64,000 nt of DNA from positions 119,254,741 to 119,318,740 of the forward strand of contig OX104127.1 in NCBI GenBank assembly GCA_944470555.2, read 5' to 3'. Under the pieces are notes generated by a model. That model did not search any database and had not been told where the DNA came from. It saw nothing but the letters and a program-made list of their open reading frames with translations. Shown one piece after another: positions 12,262 to 24,013 of this stretch; position 1 is the stretch's first letter; each line of letters opens with the position of its first letter. The position numbers and the translations under genes are program-made. The stretch is from Heterobilharzia americana. Lineage: Eukaryota; Platyhelminthes; Trematoda; Strigeidida; Schistosomatidae.

Positions 12262-13072
12262 AAAGAATGCTGATCCTGAGGAAACCTGGCATGATGTTAG
12301 GTCTGTTGTATAAACAGCGGTAAAGAAAATTGGCAACCTATACTCGAAGGTGAGCAAACGCCATTGGATTTCTGCGACGTCATCTGAACTAACTGATAAG
12401 AGGAGACTGATTCTAGCTGGCTTTGACTATGATGGAGAGCGAAAGCAACTCAAACATAAATTGACTAAGAGTCTTCACTCTGATTATGAGGAGTGGTGGG
12501 TGACGAAAGCAAGAGAGATGGAGAAGGCATCAGCGTTGGGTAGCACTCGCCAACCATTTAGGTTTGCTAAGGAAACCGACAAGAAGAAACCAATGGTTAG
12601 TGAAACCAGCACCGGAAGGGGTGAGGCGCTGGTAACCTCCCAAGACAGGGGGCTGTAGCCTTCTGCAGGACGCTGTGAAGCACAGTTCAAATGGCTTCCA
12701 GCAGAGTTCCAGTTGCCCAACATCAACCTTGAACCTGAACGTGACGTAGATACCCATCTGTTAAATTCCCTTGAAAATGATAAGGCTGTTTCGAATCTGA
12801 AACGATGTGAATCAGCAACGCATGACAGTTTGACGCCAGAAGATTTCAAGGATGAACGTGGAAAATCCCTAACCAGAGATATTATACTACTTTCATGTCT
12901 AATCCAATGTGCTTTATCAATGCGTATACCAAAGCTTATCAATTTAACCAATGAATCCGATTGTAGATTTTTAGTGTCAAAAGTTAAGCGAATTCTAGTA
13001 TTTCGTATAACCCTTACTAGACGATAGGAGCGATTTGGTGTTGTTTCCACAGGTCTTCTGTTCGGAGTTCTT
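12262..13072 (+). mobile_element. Family B-related fragment (linker and RT start)
   Basis: The plus frame beginning near 12262 resembles the family B linker (EETWHDVRS, HWISATSSEL, EEWWVTKAREMEKA at about 12490-12525). It then matches the region before the RT fingers (about 12713-12860). After 12885 it continues into the repeat shared with 8286-8531. Stops at 12656 and later show decay. The minus strand has a 188-codon open frame over it (12484-13050), which I take as antisense shadow. Confidence 0.7.
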
Positions 13073-13313
13073 CTTGCCCAATCCTAGGACTTCTCAACCT
13101 TCTCCCGGTATATTTCCTATCAAACAATCGTCTTCCAACTGCACTGATGTGTATAACTGGCTGGTTGTTAAACTTCTGAGTGTTGACACCGAAACCGAAC
13201 TCTAAGCCTTTGGTCGGTTTGACAAGAAAGAATGTTGTACAGTCGATAGCTGTTAAAATATTACCTCCAATGTATTGCTAGATAGGTCAATAATAAGGAA
13301 TTGGACTTTACTA

Positions 13314-14062
13314 AATCCCGAAGAGATTCACGGTTTAGTTGACTGGATAAAAATGTGACGCTGACTGTACGCTTCTCTGTTTGCCGAACTGGGTAGTGTG
13401 CTTTCAAGCATGATACTTGAACTACTCGTGAGTTGTCAGTGGTTTCAGAATCTAGGCCGAGAAATAGTGGCCGTCGTGTGGACCTCATTTCCTACTATGT
13501 CTCCTCCTGGGCCCACTGCCAACCTATTTATCTCAGGGAATTGAGGTACTGTCTAATAAATCACTCGCAGATCGCAGAACGTGAGCCGGTTGAGGCATGA
13601 AATAGCTAGTCTTCATCTAGCAAGACAACATCATCTGCATATTCCAAGTCAACCAGATGACCTCCAGGGCCTACACCAATCCCTATGAAGTCAAATGTAC
13701 CTAGTTTCACTATGTCCATAAGTATGTCTATAACGAAGTTAAATAGGAAGTGTGACAGTGGGCATCCACCAGTGGACACCACCAGTTGTCATCGATTCAC
13801 ACGACAACTCTGCGTAAGCCCTCACACGACTGCGTCATTTCGAGTAGAGAGGATTGATTAGTGTTGTATACTTGCCGGGTACTCCCTTTAAATTCAGAGA
13901 CCTCACGGTCGACAGGATCGAATGCCGCCATCTGGTCAAAAAAATATGGACACCATCGGCTGCTGGCAGGTATGTCTGCGCTCCAGGACCTGTCGGAGGG
14001 TGAATATATGATCGACCAGCCGTCATCCAGCTCTGTCTGAAACCTGGCTGGTTATCTCGAGT
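13314..14062 (-). mobile_element. Antisense non-LTR RT fragment (upstream of HSP70 copy 2)
   Basis: The duplicate of 2140-2824 with the same RT pieces on the minus strand. It extends past the breakpoint found in copy 1: 14000-14062 continues the RT with an equivalent of the conserved QAGFRP segment. This copy therefore has the older arrangement. Confidence 0.7.
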
Positions 14063-15272
14063 TGTAGTTAGCAGTAAGATAACTATGAATGTCAGAATAT
14101 TGGACATAGTATCGGTTCAACTAATTCGCACATGCTTCCCACAAGAAGACTTCTCTTCTTCCTTATAGACTGGGATGATCAAAGAAGTAGGCCAGTCTGA
14201 CAGGACTACCTCTGATTCAGAAATCCTTAAAGACTACTTTGGAGGTAATGTGGTATAGTGTGTGTGTTTACTTATTGCTGCTCAGATGCAAACTGAAAAG
14301 TCCTTCATATGCATGTCTGTTTTCTTGGTTTATGGAATTTCGAATTAAAGTGTATCGAAACTAATACGTCATCTTCAGATAAATTTTGTTGGGTGAAGAT
14401 GGATTGAGCGATCGACTTTTACTTCCATCGCCAAAACTACGCTCACATAGATGGAGAACAGAATCCATTGAGAAAACGTACTACTTTCTCGTCCTCCATT
14501 CTTCTACCGTAACCTCATACTACTCATTATTATTTTGGTTCATGAAATAGTTTAGAGTTAGTTCACTGGTGAGTGAATTGATGCTATGCATATGATTCAT
14601 TATCCATTCTCTGTTGTCTCCCCGATTCGCCAGTGTTACTCTCTTTTCTGCATGTGGAACCGTCAAAAGACTTTGGATCACTGCAAAAACCTAGAAGTAA
14701 AGTCGTTCGAATTAGGTTAGCATTAAAATATGCGACCGGAAAGTTTCGCCTCCACTGATATACCACTTATAAGCCGTTTGCAATCAACGACGCAATATGA
14801 AGACACAGATTCGAGGTATCGCAGTTTTTTAATGAGTTCAGAGATTGAACATCATTTGGTACTGTGCTTCACTAAAATAATCGTCTAACTGCATATGTTG
14901 GTAAAAATGTGCAAATGGATGGTTATTGAATGAATGCCAACAATGAACACTCCATTCAATACTTGATACAATCCACTTTCACCGACGCCAAAAACCCTAT
15001 CAGGCTGACCAGCCCCGTCCTTTCCCTCTCACCGTCACTAGTCAACGACGCGCCACCAGGTTTGTCCCCCCTCCATTAACACCAATCGGGAACATCCTCA
15101 AGAGTAAACGTGGCTGATAGTGACAGCAGCCTTATCACTTAACGCCGTAACTACCACTCTAGATGGTGTTGCAGTGACGCCTGTGACTCTGCATGAAACT
15201 ACCATTGTACACAGTCATCAGTATGCAGTGTAGTTCGACTAGACTGTTGCTTTCTGACAATAAACGTCACAT
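14063..15272. other. Block present only upstream of HSP70 copy 2
   Basis: About 1.2 kb with no recognised gene or repeat. It lies between the antisense RT fragment and the HSP70-2 promoter and has no counterpart in copy 1, where about 20 unrelated bases (2825-2845) join the two flanks. Confidence 0.6.
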
Positions 15273-15527
15273 TTCAGTGATGTTGATCGTGGTTGCAACC
15301 ACGACTGGATGAAGCGCAATCATGTATCGAGCGACGGTCTTCAATGCCCTGATGGATATCTATGGCACTAAAACTCTGTTCAGACCACAGTCTATAATTG
15401 ACAAAATCGTCTAGTCTTATGCGCAGTTGTTGAGGACAGGAATTCCAGCTAGCTTCATAGCCTCCAACGTGTAAGTGGTCGATATTCCCTCGTGATTGGT
15501 TAGTAAAAGGTAGCACTTCTGTCTCTC

Positions 15528-15589
15528 ATTGGCTGGGAATGTTCTAGTCAAGGCCACGGAAAGTTCTCGTACTTTCTCCCGTAAATATT
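15528..15589 (+). promoter_or_regulatory. HSP70 copy 2 heat-shock promoter
   Basis: Identical by eye to the copy 1 promoter. An inverted CCAAT lies at 15528-15532, heat-shock elements at 15537-15544 and 15559-15576, and a TATA-like stretch at 15582-15589. Both copies should therefore respond to heat in the same way from the proximal promoter, but they differ in what lies farther upstream. Confidence 0.75.
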
Positions 15590-15716
15590 ATTTATTCAGT
15601 TGCTTTGCTGACTCCTTCATTCTTTATTTGGCGTTGTCATCTGAGATTCCGTTAGTCGTTATTTTACTGTTGCTATACGATAACGAAACTGTTTGTCTAC
15701 TGTGACCCACACAAAA

Positions 15717-17653
15717 ATGCCAAACGCAATTGGAATTGATCTTGGTACTACATACTCGTGTGTCGGTGTATTCCAGCATGGTAAGGTGGAGATCATCGCC
15801 AATGATCAGGGGAACCGGACGACTCCGAGTTATGTGGCATTCACAGATACTGAGCGTCTGATTGGTGATGCAGCGAAGAACCAGGTGTCGATCAACCCTT
15901 CAAACACTGTGTTCGACGCGAAGCGACTGATTGGTCGACGATTCGATGACCCATCGGTGCAGAGTGATATGAAACACTGGCCGTTTGAGGTTATTCGTGA
16001 GGGTGATAAGCCTAAGATTCGTGTTGAGTACAAAGGTGAGCGCAAGACATTTTCCCGGAGGAGATTTCTTCGATGGTGTTGACGAAGATGAAGGAGGTGG
16101 CTGAAGCATACTTGGGTAAGACAGTGACTGATGCAGTGGTGACAGTTCCTGCCTACTTCAATGATAGCCAGCGTCAAGCTACGAAGGATGCCGGTACAAT
16201 AGCTGGTTTGAATGTGTTGCGAATTATTAATGAGCCTACGGCGGCTGCGATAGCGTATGGTTTAGACAAGAAGGTTGGTGGTGAGCGGCATGTGTTGATA
16301 TTCGATTTGGGTGGTGGTACTTTCGACGTGTCGATCTTGACGATTGAGGATGGTATATTTGAGGTGAAGTCCACTGCTGGTGACACACATTTGGGAGGTG
16401 AGGACTTTGACAATCGAATGGTGAATCACTTTGTACAAGAGTTCAAGCGTAAACACAAGAAGGACATCAGCGACAATAAGCGTGCATTGCGTCGTTTGAG
16501 GACGGCGTGTGAGCGTGCGAAGCGCACATTGAGTTCAAGCACTCAGGCTGACCTGGAGATTGACTCGTTGTATGAAGGTGTTGACTTCCATACGACGATC
16601 ACTCGTGCTCGATTTGAGGAGCTGAATGCAGATTTGTTCCGTGGTACTTTGGAGCCGGTTGAGAAGGCTTTGAGAGACGCTAAGATGGACAAGTCTCAGA
16701 TTCATGATATAGTGTTGGTTGGTGGTTCGACGCGTATTCCTAAGGTGCAGAAGATGCTGCAGGACTTCTTTAACGGTAAGGAGTTGAACAAGTCTATAAA
16801 TCCTGACGAGGCTGTTGCTTATGGTGCAGCTGTGCAGGCGGCTATTCTGAGTGGTGACAAGTCGGAGGCTGTTCAGGACCTGTTGTTGCTTGATGTGGCT
16901 CCATTGTCGCTGGGTCTTGAGACAGCTGGAGGTGTTATGACGGCGTTGATTAAGCGTAATACAACGATTCCTACGAAGCAGACTCAGACGTTCACGACGT
17001 ATTCGGACAACCAGCCAGGCGTGCTTATCCAGGTGTATGAGGGAGAGCGTGCGTTGACGAAGGATAACAATTTGTTGGGTAAATTCGAGCTGTCCGGTAT
17101 TCCACCTGCTCCTCGTGGTGTTCCTCAGATCGAGGTGACGTTTGACATTGACGCGAACGGGATTTTGAATGTGTCAGCTGTGGACAAGAGTACTGGTAAA
17201 CAGAACAAGATCACCATCACGAATGATAAGGGTCGTTTGTCTAAGGATGATATTGAGCGTATGGTCTCGGAGGCGGAGAAATTCAAGGCTGAGGATGAGA
17301 AGCAGAAGGACCGTGTTTCTGCGAAGAATTCACTGGAGAGTTATGTGTACGCGATGAAGCAGCGAGTGGAGGGTGACGAGTTGAAGGACAAGATATCGGA
17401 GAGTGACCGTAAGACGATATTGAGCAAGTGTGATGAGGCGATCCAGTGGTTGGACCACAACCAACAGGCGGAGAAGGATGAGTATGACTACCACCAGAAG
17501 GAGTTGGAGAAGGTTTGTGCTCCGATAATCACGAAGATGTACCAGGCAGCTGGAGGTGGTGGTATGCCGGGTGGCATGCCAGGAGGTTTCCCGGGTGCAG
17601 GTGCAGCTGGTGGCGGCGGCGGCAAGGGACCAACAATCGAGGAGGTCGACTAA
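15717..17653 (+). CDS. HSP70: Cytosolic heat shock protein 70, copy 2, with the same 1-base frameshift
   Basis: Same domain order as copy 1: nucleotide-binding domain with [20 protein letters not shown] and [11 protein letters not shown], then the substrate-binding domain, GGMP-rich tail and EEVD. The frame breaks at the equivalent T-run (16050-16056). The first part stops at 16082, and the second is open from before 16073 to 17653. Three coding differences from copy 1 were found: 3370/15797 T to C, 4347/16774 T to C, and 5106/17533 T to G. All are third-position and silent, so the protein has stayed under selection or the copies are very young. Only about 130 bases of 3' UTR remain before Gypsy sequence begins near 17785, so the poly(A) signal may differ from that of copy 1. 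Confidence 0.93.
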
Positions 17654-17784
17654 CTTCGTGATGCCAAACGGTTCTATTTTCTCACCTGATTTATTTGCAT
17701 AGAGTGTTCATTTACTCGATTATTTATCTGTGAATAGATTTCATTATTCCCACTGTGACTTCTAATCTGTGTTTGGGTGTTCGA

Positions 17785-18952
17785 CGAATAATTGGGAAGA
17801 TTTTTGAGGGACGTGTTTATGACTAGCGGTTCGCGACCACAGGTGCTGTGTCGCATTTCACGTGCTGACAGCTTCCTGAAGAAGAAAGCATGGGGTGATT
17901 TTGTATCGTCGTAAGTTGTTTCAGTACAGCTCTAGTAGCTGTGTTGGAAGTATCAACAGGTATGCTTAGAAGTTTGACATCCTGTTGCACTAGCACAGTG
18001 GCGTCTACTATGGCCATCTTTATTTTTATGGAATGCTTCCGTAGCTTGCGTAGTCACGTCCAGGGTTTTACACCTACCTTGATGAGGTTGTCATTGCTGT
18101 TAATTTATGTGCACACTGAGGATGAAAGTGACGGTAATAGCTTACCATACCAAGAAATGCTTGCGAAGACTTGTGGGACGTTAGCCTTTAATCGCTTGAT
18201 CCTTTTCAGGCAGTGGGTAAATGTCACGCTCATCTATTACATGACCAAGGAAGATCACTGAAGGAACGCCAATCTTGGACTTGGTGTGATTGGGTATTAT
18301 CGAATCATCTGATAGTTTGGTGGGAACCTTTTGTAAGGGGCTACGACGGATATTTTCATCTTGACTAGTCATCAGAATGTTGTCCAGGTGAGCGTAAGCA
18401 AGGTCTAGTCCACGCAAGATATCGTGAATGAAGCGTTGGATAATTTGCGCAGCTTTGAGGAGATCAAGGGGCATGCAAACAAACTCAAAGAGAACAAAAT
18501 GTGTAATGACTGCAGTCTTTGGGTCATCATCAGGATGAGGTGGGATCTGTGATGACACGTGTCATGGCAAGTTTACTGAGGATGGACGAGCCTTTCAAAG
18601 ATATAGTCAAGTCATATGGGTGTGAAGATCTTGGTAAAGATCTAGGATCGCTTTAGCGTTAAGCCTTCAGTAGGCAACACAAGGCCTCTAATGCATGTAA
18701 TTGTTTTTGGGTTCCACATGCTACGTGAAGACCATGTGCTATTAGATGGCTTTATCATTCACATCTAAAGCATATTTTCAAACTCAGCCTTGACAGCTAG
18801 CAGTTTCTCCGGCGATAACCATCGTGGTTTAGCGTACATCAGTGAGCACGTCATCGTTATATGATGCAATACGTTGGACGTTACACAAGGTGCACCACGA
18901 TTTGGCCTGAAGATTTCCGAAAATCATTCAATAGTAGACGTGCAAGGACTGG
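17785..18952 (-). mobile_element. Gypsy/Ty3-type LTR retrotransposon, RT-RNase H part
   Basis: Read on the minus strand from 18952 down. A pre-RT segment with PRWLSPEKL (about 18800-18830) leads to RT text such as PKTAVITHFVLFEFVCMPL (about 18470-18525). The catalytic motif is changed to AHLDNIL (about 18380-18400), so the second aspartate is lost. FLGHVID lies at about 18245, and an RNase H-like remnant (STCGREPL) at about 17830. Stops and shifts are frequent, so it is inactive. The 5' half of the element resumes at 21643. The lower end is cut off against the 3' UTR of HSP70 copy 2. Confidence 0.8.
18944..18952. repeat. Target-site duplication of family A insertion A2, left
   Basis: The 9-mer AAGGACTGG here is repeated at 21634-21642. 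Both outer sides are Gypsy sequence that would be contiguous without the insert. Confidence 0.8.
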
Positions 18953-18988
18953 GAGAATTAAGACCGAAATAGGCTGGTTGGCTAACTG

Positions 18989-21522
18989 GCTGGAGTCAGG
19001 TAAAACGAATCATGTGTGGATCAAATTGCAACACTACGCTGCACTAAAATACGCATCATCATAGGCGAGAGCATACAACGCCAGTCAACTCTCTTCACCT
19101 CAACTTCATCTACTTTGAAAAGGTCTTCGACAGTGTCGACTGAGAAGTAATTTGCAAGGCAGCTGCTTCAACACTACGGTTTTAGTGCCACAAACCTCTA
19201 TCAACCTCATGCAACAGCTACATGGTTATGATGATAATGCTAAGTGCCAAGTGATTCACAATGGAGAGCTCAGTGATGCCTTTGAAGTGAAGAGAGGAGT
19301 AATACAAAGTTGCCGCCTACTATCACCTGAGTGTGGTCAACTGGAGTGGACTGTACTGTACTGGATCATGCAACAAACAGTGAGGAACGAGAAGATGGAC
19401 ATACGCTGACTGGACCGATGAAAACACCCCAGGAGAAGATTTGGCCTTCGCCGATGATAATGATGATTTATATCCAATATCTTGTCGCACAAACTCGAAG
19501 ATCTACAAGCGGAAACTAACAAGTTGACAGAAGAGGCAGGGCAGTGAAGACGGGACTTCAGGTGAATGTAGAGAAGACAGAGGTTATGAAGATACCCAAC
19601 CAACGACAACAAGAAGCACCAATCACCATCAACGGGAGAAATCTGAACGAAGTTGTTTCTTTCATCTACCCAAGCAATGCAGCATCATTTCAACTACAGG
19701 CGACGGCACAGATGAAGATGTCAGAGCAGCCGGGATCATAAAGATGGCAAGACAGGTCTTCATTAACCTGAAACCAGTGTGGAAATCTACTGCACTACAC
19801 TGCACTCAGCGTAAAGAGTGAACAAGATCCAGATTTTTAACACTAATGTCAGTCAGTACTTCTATGTTGATGGTTGAGAGACTTGGCGCTTTACGAAAAG
19901 CATTTCCAACAAACTACAAAAATGCACAAACCAACAGCTGCCTACGCTCACTCGATACTGACACTGAAGATCAGATGGATAGCCAGAAAGAATCAGCAAC
20001 AAGTAACTCTGGCTGGCTGGCAACGAACCGGCCAAGAAGCCATCACTCAACAAATATGCAGAGGAAGAAAGTGGAGATGGATTGGTCATACACTGAGAAG
20101 ACTGATTGGGGACATCATGCTCTAGGTCAGGCCGTCGCGTGGAACCCAAATGGGAAACGACTAGTTGGGCGTCTGAGGCGAGGGTGATATGGAGGAGATG
20201 GTGTGAGGGAGAAATGAAAGCTTGTGGTTAGTGGTGGAGCCAGGTTGAAAAGACTGGAAAGAAGAGAGTGAAATGGAGACGTGCTACTGAACCCCTATGT
20301 TACACTGGGAACTCCAGGGACAAATAATAATAATAATAATAGGTTTGATGCATTCGTAGAGATCACGAATTACTATCTGATCATTTTAAGTTATTTCAAA
20401 GCGTCAATTAGCTGTTGTTCGGTCTTATTTTTCTCGTTAGCAGGTTTGTAGAGCCACCATTTTGTCGATTTAAATACTTCTGTCTAGTGTGATCACTCAT
20501 GCACCCTTTTCCGAACATGTTATTATCAAATCTTTGTTGCAGCTCAATTTTTTCAGTTGTTCTCTGTGCTCTTTTCTTAAGAAGCTGTCTCGCTTTGGTT
20601 TTGTGCTGCGGCTTTGAAAGCAGCAATCTGTAATGATCGATTTGAACCATTGAAACTCTTGGTCGGAAGTCTTGAGAAGATCGCTAGATTGGCTAATTAA
20701 ATTTCAAACTGTACATGTGTATGAAGTTTGTTGATATATCGGGCTCGTGTTCACTGATGGTTATGTGGCTGGGCTACTGGTGGTATTTCTGGACGAGTTG
20801 TAGTTGGTGGTGATGGTGATGGTGGTCGCGGCCGATCCAAGAGTTTTTTGAAGTGGTCGGCTCTTCGTTTCCTTTGTTTCTCTTCTTTAATAATTAAATT
20901 TCCTTCATCATCTTCCATTGGTTTCATCTGTGCTGCGTTGATCTCTTCCCTCCGGGATAGTAATCTGGTTATTTGATATAATGTTGTCAGATCTCTCCTA
21001 CCTGCAGCCTGATAAGAATGAATAAAAGTAGTAAATGTAAAGAGGTCAGCAGAAATCATAGGCGATTACCAGAAATGGGCTTATATTCTGCGCAGAGACG
21101 CTCAAGAGACACTTTGGGCGTATGAAGAGCAACTAGACATTGGAGAAGAAGAGAAAATGAAACACATTGTGTAAATGACTATTTTAATGGAGAGTATACA
21201 ATATTTCATCAGTATTGCACAATATCTCAATAATCGACATTGTTTCCTACGTCTGTCTTTATCGTTTCTTCGACTTGAATTCACGAGATGGTGTTTTCAT
21301 CCAATGTCATAATCCTCAGTATCAGTATTACTAACTTGAATAAGAATAGGAAAGTGTAAATGCTGTAGAAATGATTTAATAGTAAAACAACCACCACCTT
21401 GTGACTTTCGGTTTTCACTGTCACTCAACTTGTCATATACTGCTAGCGTTTACTATTTCACAGTTATTCTGATTATAATCATCACACATAACTCAGGACA
21501 CAATTCAGTTTCGACAAACAGT
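18989..21522 (+). repeat. 2.53 kb direct duplicate of 30368-32902
   Basis: The offset is constant at 11379 throughout. Only about four differences were seen (for example the GGCCG/GGTCG difference near 20830, and near 21510), so identity is close to 99.8 percent by eye. The left edge lies within family A homology, where A2 and A3 otherwise differ clearly. The right edge lies in Penelope-locus flank. Confidence 0.88.
20747..21011 (-). repeat. Inverted internal fragment of family A ORF (in A2 locus)
   Basis: The minus strand carries only an internal piece of the family A linker, from the LYQITRLLSRREEINA segment to PEIPPVAQPHNHQ. It is truncated at both ends. It is the duplicate of 32126-32390. 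Upstream on the minus strand, TTCATTCTTATCAG precedes it like a splice acceptor. Confidence 0.75.
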
Positions 21523-21633
21523 GAAAACAGTTGAAAAGACTGAAGAAAAGATAGTGAAATGGAGACGTGCTCCTGAAGCCCTATGCTACGCTAGTAACTC
21601 GAGGGAAAGATAAAATAATAAATAATATAAAAT

Positions 21634-21642
21634 AAGGACTGG
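21634..21642. repeat. Target-site duplication of A2, right
   Basis: AAGGACTGG, matching 18944-18952. Confidence 0.8.
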
Positions 21643-22760
21643 AATTGTCTTCCAAGGAGTACACTGGGTTGACAGAGGGCTTCTGTGGGATAATACCGGA
21701 GACAGAGTTTCGTGGTAGAATCGGTCAACTTATGCTTACCAGTAGCCGATATCGCTGTAAGAGATCCATAACAATAATGCCGGTGGTCACATCAACAAAA
21801 CTGAAATCCCAGCCGGAAGAACGACGAAGTCTAAGGTTGAGGTCGAGAAATCTTTGACTGTTAGTCATGGTGGGTAAATAGTTAGAGGGACGAAGTTGTA
21901 GAGACGTTGGCCGCAGACGCCCTTCACTCGTAGGTGGGATGACGCTGCCTTCCGCCCCAGTGTCAACCACCAAGTGTATCCCAGGATTTCTATCCGTGAC
22001 GTAGAAGAGGCTACAAGGAAGTGGTTCTCCAGCGATGTCAGTCGCCGTCAAGTGCTGGCTCACTCGTTTTCCGCCTGTTTAGCCTCAAAAGTGCAAGGAC
22101 GAGTGCACCTTTGGCGTTGGCACCATAAAGTCTATGGTACCGGCACAACTCGGACCGGGATTGTCGTGACTTGGAATGCCTGTTTCCAGTACGGGAGGTA
22201 AATCTGCTGCGACAGCGAGACGTGTGATTATAGGAAGAATTACTAGATCTTGTTTACTACCTAATACTGCATAACTCCCAGTAAAATTTAGTGATATGAG
22301 CCACAGTGTCGAAACTCGGCTCACTTGTTGAAGGAAGGCAGGGGGCTTTGTGTGAGTCAATAACAGCAGATGTTACAGCCAAAACACCAGTGCTGGGCTT
22401 GAGAATGTCTGCTGCTCTGTCAGCTGTTACGCTAGCTCCATCAATGGAGAGTTATGAAAGGGTACTAAGATTCATTGCATTGTCTGCGGCAATCTCTGGA
22501 ACCATAGTTATTTGAGAAATACGTGATCAACTTTGAAGTCTGTAACCAGTTGCTTCATTTGACGAAGCAGCTGAGTGGGCTTACGACCTCCGAGATGCAC
22601 ATCTCTGGAAAGTTCTTTCACTTTCAGTTGATCAGTTAGTACAATACGTCTAACGAGGACGGCTTTGAGGTAGTCACATACATTTGGTGCTGGGTCATCT
22701 AAGACGTTTGACACAACTTTGATTATGTCTTCCGGTGAACTCACGATAACTAAGTTTCAC
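21643..22760 (-). mobile_element. Gypsy/Ty3-type LTR retrotransposon, gag-protease part
   Basis: Minus strand, from about 22760 down: a gag-like segment (about 22508-22744, with DRKPSQLL-type text reading GGRKPTQLLRQM), a zinc-finger region lost to frameshifts, then a retropepsin (21725-22063). The protease has the catalytic LVVDTGAEGSVIPP and the matching downstream DVTTGIIVMDLL. This part and 17785-18952 join in correct order once A2 is removed, so they are one element. No LTR was recognised on either side. Confidence 0.75.
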
Positions 22761-24013
22761 CTGGTTTCCTGTGAGTGAATACGACTCAAGGCAAACTAAG
22801 CTTAAACGTGGGCGAACCACACAGATAATCTATGGCCGACGCGTCAATCCAAATGATTACGCTAACCCTATGCTTTCTGTTTTCATTTAGGAATACGTAA
22901 GACGGTGTATTGATCGTCCATCCAGTTAGTTATCTGAGAATGGTTAGACACTACATAGAAAATTGAGTGAAATTCACAATCATATTGAGGAATGATTTTC
23001 TATGGAATAGCCAACGACCAACCATACAGTTCAATATAGTCGAAAAACTTGTACACTCAGGTAGAATGTGAAATAATGGAGAATATTTGTAGCTCAGGTG
23101 GATGGTCTGGTCAGTATGAACTTCATACTGAGGTTAGTGTTGATGATGATGTCCAGAAAAACGATGAAAGTTTCACGATTAAACAACCCAGCTCACAGAA
23201 CACAATACAATCAAGAGGTAGAATGTAATTAATTACACATTGGATATATTTTCATTCATTATGGTATGTCGCAATGCAATGTTATTAACTGGATGGCGTC
23301 AACAAAAGAAATTATTCTACATAAATATAAATATATCACTCTCGGTTGATTATAGTCCTGTCACACATACTATCAATACAACAAGTCAAACAGAATCAAT
23401 CACACAATAAATTGACTAAATCAGAAACTGTGATTCGTGTAGATGGTGTAGTGCTAAGGGATCAGACTTATATTCCCAACGAGTGAATTATACTCTCTTG
23501 CACATGCTGCACTCAGGTGTGACAATTCGCTTTATCCTATCACGTGTACTCCATACTGACAACAATATCCCATGAAACTGTGCTAAATATGTTGTCCTCA
23601 TACTGAGGCACTTAATAAAACGACTTGACATCTCCAGTTTCACTGAAAATATACAGGTTACAAATGTACCATTTGTCGTGTGACTGACCTATCTTCAGAC
23701 AATAGTTTGTTGACTTTTCTGTTATGACAATAGTGTTTATCACCTAGGTGACAGTAATTAATCGATGTTGGCTAGTTAATTGATTCACACAGTCTACGCG
23801 AAATACGGGTTGTAACCTGAACTTCATTTTCAAATCACTTTGTGACTAAGCAGTAAATATTGCCATCTGAATCCATGTCACAGAACTGATTTTGTATTCA
23901 TTAGTAGGGAATGGCTGACGATCAACAGATGAAATCAGTTTAAACAGGTTAATCTCTTCTTTCACAAGTGCAAGTTAGTTCAGTATTTATGTGCCTTCAC
24001 AACATGAAAGTCA
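22761..24013. other. No recognised feature
   Basis: AT-rich DNA with frequent stops in all frames. No gene, tRNA or known repeat was recognised. Confidence 0.6.

Larger units (their letters stand above)
13314..17783 (+). repeat. Direct segmental duplication, copy 2 (contains HSP70-2)
   Basis: The pair of 2140-5356. It begins at AAATCCCGAAGAG, equivalent to the bases just after the A1 tail at 2138, and so shows the site without the A1 insertion. It carries an additional block (14000-15272) and ends at 17783, where Gypsy sequence starts within a few bases. Confidence 0.9.
18953..21633 (+). mobile_element. Family A (RTE-like) insertion A2, composite, inside the Gypsy element
   Basis: A 5'-truncated family A copy bounded by a 9-bp target duplication. 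Its own sequence survives at the ends: 18953-18988, and the 3' terminus 21523-21633 with an AT-rich tail. Everything between (18989-21522) is nearly identical to 30368-32902. That middle holds the RT C-terminal half of copy A3, a complete family A 3' end with (TAA) tail (20322-20341), and 1.18 kb of non-RTE flank. The last ~100 bases of the element therefore occur twice. RT frames are broken. Ordinary reverse transcription of one element does not produce this layout. Confidence 0.8.

Noticed and set aside
12484..13050. 188-codon minus-strand frame
   Set aside because: The plus strand of the same stretch is a recognisable family B linker/RT remnant. The minus frame is its shadow.
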